A stretch of DNA of 64,000 nt from Caprella mutica. Lineage: Eukaryota > Arthropoda > Malacostraca > Amphipoda > Caprellidae. The position numbers and the translations under genes were made by a program. The notes beneath the pieces were generated by a model, which did no database searches, was not told the origin of the DNA, and worked only from the letters and a program-made list of their open reading frames with translations. The stretch lies in NCBI GenBank assembly GCA_947561585.1, contig CANNZV010000265.1, forward strand, positions 62,001-126,000. The letters run 5' to 3'. Positions 60,287 to 64,000 of the stretch are shown here, piece after piece (the first letter of the stretch is position 1; every line of letters starts with the position of its first letter).

Positions 60287-60944
60287 CAGGTAAAGCTCTT
60301 ACAGCGGACGATCTTTGAACAGCAAAGTAGGTACAAAGGACCAAAATTGTCCGTTCTACCGGACATGCAGCTCGCTACAACGATCTCTTTAAATTATATG
60401 GTCTAATAAATATTTTATTCATCTATTAAGTATCTAGGCAACATTGATTATATTCAGTGGCATTACAATTTACAATTAACACTTAATGTATTGGTTTTTT
60501 TAGATTTTCAGTATTTTGATTTTGTTACCCTTTTCCGCCACATTTTCTTTGATTAGAAAAGTTCGATAGAAATTTGGAAAAGGTGTAACTAATTAATATT
60601 CTTTTTTAGTATATAATTCATTTATTCACACGAAACAAAGAACAAGAATCAGGAAAAGAAATAATTAATTTTCATGTTGTGTTCAGTTTAATAAAGGATT
60701 ATCTATGTAAGTAAAGTTACCTACATTATTATTTTGTCTATTTATATAGGTAAATTATATAACTATTTTAAGATTCTCATTAAAATTTTCCTCTAATAAT
60801 AATCTGAGATAGTTTACCTTCATTAATATTTCTTTGAAATGCTGGTAAAGAAAACTTACAAAGTTTAAATCCCCAACTAAACTAAAAATGTAACGTCACA
60901 ACGAACGCTGATCGGCATAGTGTTCGTTGCACGAGCTTTACCTG
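60287..60944. mobile_element. 658-bp TIR element with TA flanks
   Basis: The left end CAGGTAAAGCTC and right end GAGCTTTACCTG are perfect 12-bp inverted repeats, each preceded or followed by TA (60285-60286, 60945-60946), as expected for a TA-targeting DNA transposon. The left inner part (60300-60400) and right inner part (60890-60940) are GC-richer than the middle. No transposase, so a non-autonomous copy. Confidence 0.65.
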
Positions 60945-61791
60945 TACATTTTAGTTTAAACAAATTATCTCAATCAAAACTATGATTTATTAAATTATTA
61001 TTAGTGTGACCCGTAGCCATGGCCGCGAAATATTAGTTCTGATACTCCCTCTACGACTTCGGACAGGCAGACGAACTGCTCTCTTAGAGTATAGATTCTT
61101 ATGTTCAGTAAATTTTCCTCACGAACGCGTTTGAATAATTCTTGTTCGTAACGAAAATTCATGAGGCATTAGACGTTATTTTCCGAGTCGCTTGAAGTCG
61201 ATGGCTTTAATAAGGTTATTAATCTTCATGCAGCACTGACGTCAGAAAATAAATTATAGCGTAGAATATTCAACGCAGGCAGTCTAAATTTAATTTAAAC
61301 ATTCGGAAGCTTCGGCCTGGAAGAAATTCATTTACACCGTTTTCGTGGCGTAAAGGACAGGTTTAGAGTGATATTGGAACATTTTTCTTATTAATATTTT
61401 TTTAAATTGTGAATTTGAAGTTTGTTGTTGAATAAAATTTACATTTACAGAAATATAAAATTGAAAAATTGTTGATAATTAAATTTGAAAATGTATTCAT
61501 AATGATTCATTGAAACTAACAATTTTGCATCATAGTTCAAAGTAAAATGAGTTTTGAATAAGTATACACCTACTGTACAGCAGAAAAGTTTGTATAATGA
61601 TAATATAATCGGTGTATCCAAAAGTTTTTCTTCTTCCGTATAGAATTTTAAAATATAGTAAACTGCACAAAAGGTTTGGAGATATTGTTTCTACCTCGTA
61701 ATTTTTAATAATTACAGTGCTGCAACAATAATGTCTTTACTACATAATAATGATTTTAAGTTTAATTATTCTCTAATTGGTCGACAAGGAA
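60945..61791. other. AT-rich gap
   Basis: No gene seen. A moderately GC-rich part at 61000-61360 has no open frame that I can recognise. Confidence 0.5.
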
Positions 61792-61800
61792 CATAAAACC

Positions 61801-62732
61801 GGTTCTAGGTCAATTCACCGAAAACACATTCGCCGCACGACACATTCGCCGAAAATATGATAATTTTTAGCAGATTATAAGGCTTACTACAAAAATTTAA
61901 GTTTATTGAACATCCTGTGTTAAATGATCAAATATTTCATTAACTATAAATTAAACGGTAAATAATTGTCTGGTTTTAATGCCATATAAATGCTTGTTCT
62001 TAGTCCCATTATAAAAGTTTCTGAATAAATTTATTATTATTTAGTAAATGATTAATATTTAATCCATTTATTCTAACATAAACTTTCCTATTTTTTAAAA
62101 GGAGTTGCTGAACAAAAATTATTTTGACTTCCTTTTTGTACTATATATTTCTCCATATTGTCAATATTTTATATAATGATAGTTATATGAATTTTCTTAA
62201 AACCTAGAAATAAATCTGTTTTAACTGTTCCTTCAGTAGTTGATGAAATATACGATTCTAAAGTTGGTAGTCTTTTTGTGGGTCACCCTGTATAGTGAAA
62301 GCTTCACGAGCGACTCACAGTAGCAGACTGATTCTACAATGTATATAGAAGGATTAAAATAAAGTGAGACTAACACGAAAAAAATCCTTTTTCTTTTGAA
62401 ACTGATAATTGTACACAGAAAATAAGATAAACATAGAATTAATAAACTGTCACAAATAATGCAGCAATAACATTATGTATGAGTTAATTAATTAAGTTAA
62501 CGTAAATATAATAAGGTTTAACCAATAATTATGTAGAATATTGTAAAGTTATTTATACACTTACATATATGTTAATTCATCTATATGTTCATCTATATGT
62601 TCATCTATTTTAATTAAATAGATGAACATATAGATACATTTCGCCGACCGCCGTTGAAAGTGTCGTTCAGCGAATGTGCTTTCGGCGAATGTATTTTCGG
62701 AAAAAGGGATTTCGGCGAATGGACTGGTCACC
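61801..62732. mobile_element. foldback-family element E with 9-bp target duplication
   Basis: The flanks CATAAAACC (61792-61800) and CATTAAACC (62733-62741) differ at one base. The ends are GGTTCTAGGTCAATTCACCG and, reverse-complemented, GGTGACCAGTCCATTCGCCG. Two to five degenerate units around ACACATTCGCCGAAA lie inside each end. Unlike A-C the inner arms are not obviously inverted. A 20-bp-arm perfect hairpin (62591-62635, 5-nt loop) lies just inside the right end, and a GGGTCACCCTGTATA transposon-end-like motif sits at 62280-62294. Confidence 0.75.
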
Positions 62733-62741
62733 CATTAAACC

Positions 62742-63795
62742 GTTACTGCTCCGTACTCTGCTGGCTCCTCCTCCTTGTATATAGTTATAAATTGAATTAA
62801 ATTACTTTTAGAATAAAGAGAACTTTGAAACTACAGACTTAAATAGCTGTAATGTAGTTTTTCGTATCCGCTAGTTTGTTGTAATACACACTTCATGATT
62901 GTTCAATGAGGGAGGTTATAGGGTGAAAGCACGTCGCCCGATACACTTATTGGTCAATCTCTATGGCCAATTAGTTAGTAAGTAATGTCACAGGTCCCCT
63001 TCACTCTATCTTTTTATTTTATTTCATTAGAACTAATATGGTTACTGATTATATAACTGCAAACCATTTCAAATTTGGTTCTATAAATTTTATTGTAATA
63101 TGTAATTTAAGATTTTTTTCCGTTCTTCTTCTACCCTCCGAATTTCAAGCAAATAAAGAATCCAATTATCCAATAGGCTAACTAGATCCGACCAATTCAA
63201 AACAATAACAAAGCTGATTTCAAGACAATATATATCCATATGAAGAATCCATGTACCTAACTAAGTATTTCTTACTAATTTCCGATCATGAGAACTGTTA
63301 ATTTTAAAAACAATTTGTATTTGAATACGAGAGATACCTGTAAAGTTTTTTTTACTTTTTCTTCTAATGAATCTTAGAAAGAGTGAAAGTTGAATGTGAA
63401 TATTTCTTATATAATTAATTGTGAACAGAATACTTGATCGATTTCTTTTATATAACCTTAGCTCTACAAATTTAAAGCAATTCAAGAATGTTTTTATTTA
63501 GAGTGGAGAGGATCAATAAAAAACATTATCCTAAAAAACATGTCCGCAAGGAACAATATTTTTAAAACTATTCTAAGTTGTAGTAACCTTAATTTCTAAT
63601 CTCAAAGGTACCACCCATAAAAATTTCATATTACCAAAAACTGTCCCACTATGATTTCAATCTTGCAACCTATTAACAATTATTATTTTCAATATATATT
63701 CATTGTGTTCACCCACTTTTCAAAATGTGCAAATGTCCTGCAATTCAGCAGTTACCCAATTTTCCACACTGCATAAGTAATGTTGTACCGTGTAC
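62742..63795. other. gap with a dispersed-repeat match
   Basis: 62850-62895 (ATCCGCTAGTTTGTTGTAAT, ACACTTCATGATTGT) matches 59355-59405 (ATCCGTTAGTTTGTCGTACC, ACACTTCAGGATTGT), so another small dispersed repeat occurs twice. No gene recognised; a 74-codon minus frame at 63261-63485 looks random. Confidence 0.5.
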
Positions 63796-64000
63796 CTTTT
63801 CAGTGTACCGTGACATTCAAACTGAATGACACGGTACACTGAAAAGATCCTTCCTAGCCACTACACGGTACACTGAAAAGATCCTTCCTAGCCACTACAC
63901 GGTACACTGAAAAGATCCTTCCTAGTCACTACACGGTACACTGAAAAGATCCTTCCTAGCCACTACACGGTACACTGAAAATATCCTTCCTAGCCACTAC
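63796..64000. repeat. 34-bp tandem array with hairpin at its edge
   Basis: Five copies of a 34-bp unit (ACGGTACACTGAAAAGATCC then TTCCTAGCCACTAC) run to the window end. At the left edge CTTTTCAGTGTACCGTG (63796-63812) and CACGGTACACTGAAAAG (63830-63846) form perfect 17-bp arms around a 17-nt loop, so the first unit is preceded by an inverted partial unit. The array continues beyond the window. Confidence 0.95.

Overview
This window is eukaryotic nuclear DNA: AT-rich, gene-poor and dominated by tandem repeats and small DNA transposons. Mariner-type transposase debris, a pipsqueak-type HTH fragment and many minisatellites point to an arthropod. An insect, perhaps a hemipteran, is my best guess, but the sequence does not prove it. 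No complete protein gene is visible. The possible host-gene content is a few isolated exon candidates: minus 2521-2698, plus 33403-33541 (the best, with consensus splice sites), plus 57710-57904 and minus 49602-49790. Much of the window may therefore be intron or intergenic DNA.

Tandem arrays, left to right (monomer length): 1-962 (50/47 bp), 2820-6040 (61-62), 9202-9853 and 12199-16982 (43/45, one array split by a transposon), 17455-17770 and 18803-18985 (15, the arms of one element), 19452-19790 (50), 21950-22540 (21), 25238-25712 (28), 29029-29255 (about 125), 29964-30308 (60), 30445-31612 (20), 32475-33375 (28), 33889-34710 (31), 40735-41190 (about 125), 45397-48560 (87), 48920-49445 (22), 50311-51172 (18), 53530-54182 (18), 57515-57706 (21), 58931-59256 (54), 59505-59670 (14) and 63830-64000 (34). 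The monomers look mostly unrelated. Nearly all long open frames in the window are by-products of arrays whose period is a multiple of three.

The most interesting system is a set of foldback-like elements whose ends are built of 14-17 bp tandem units. Elements at 6057-6808, 17444-18989, 37328-38283 and 61801-62732, plus solitary ends at 26407-26468 and 52773-52855, differ in internal sequence. Their outer ends nevertheless share a theme close to GTGACCGGACAATTGCC, which is then iterated inward. Three are flanked by 9-10 bp direct repeats, a length typical of Mutator-like (MULE) transposition. A looser cousin at 55410-56085 sits at the edge of a retrotransposon reverse-transcriptase tail and truncates it.

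Other mobile DNA includes a 2.35-kb element (9854-12198) with TIRs CCCAG[C/G]TAGCAAT and a TA duplication inserted into the 43-bp satellite, ending in a 601-bp palindrome; five tiny MITEs with ends CAGTAYTCG; hairpin MITEs at 23420-23670 and 43959-44135; a TA-flanked TIR element at 60287-60944; a palindromic pair of mariner transposase ends at 51620-52708; and a four-copy dispersed repeat (29800, 35612, 37790, 41318) carrying traces of a conserved peptide. A hammerhead-ribozyme-like core, as in Penelope-like retroelements, lies at 8346-8374 but lacks a convincing stem I.
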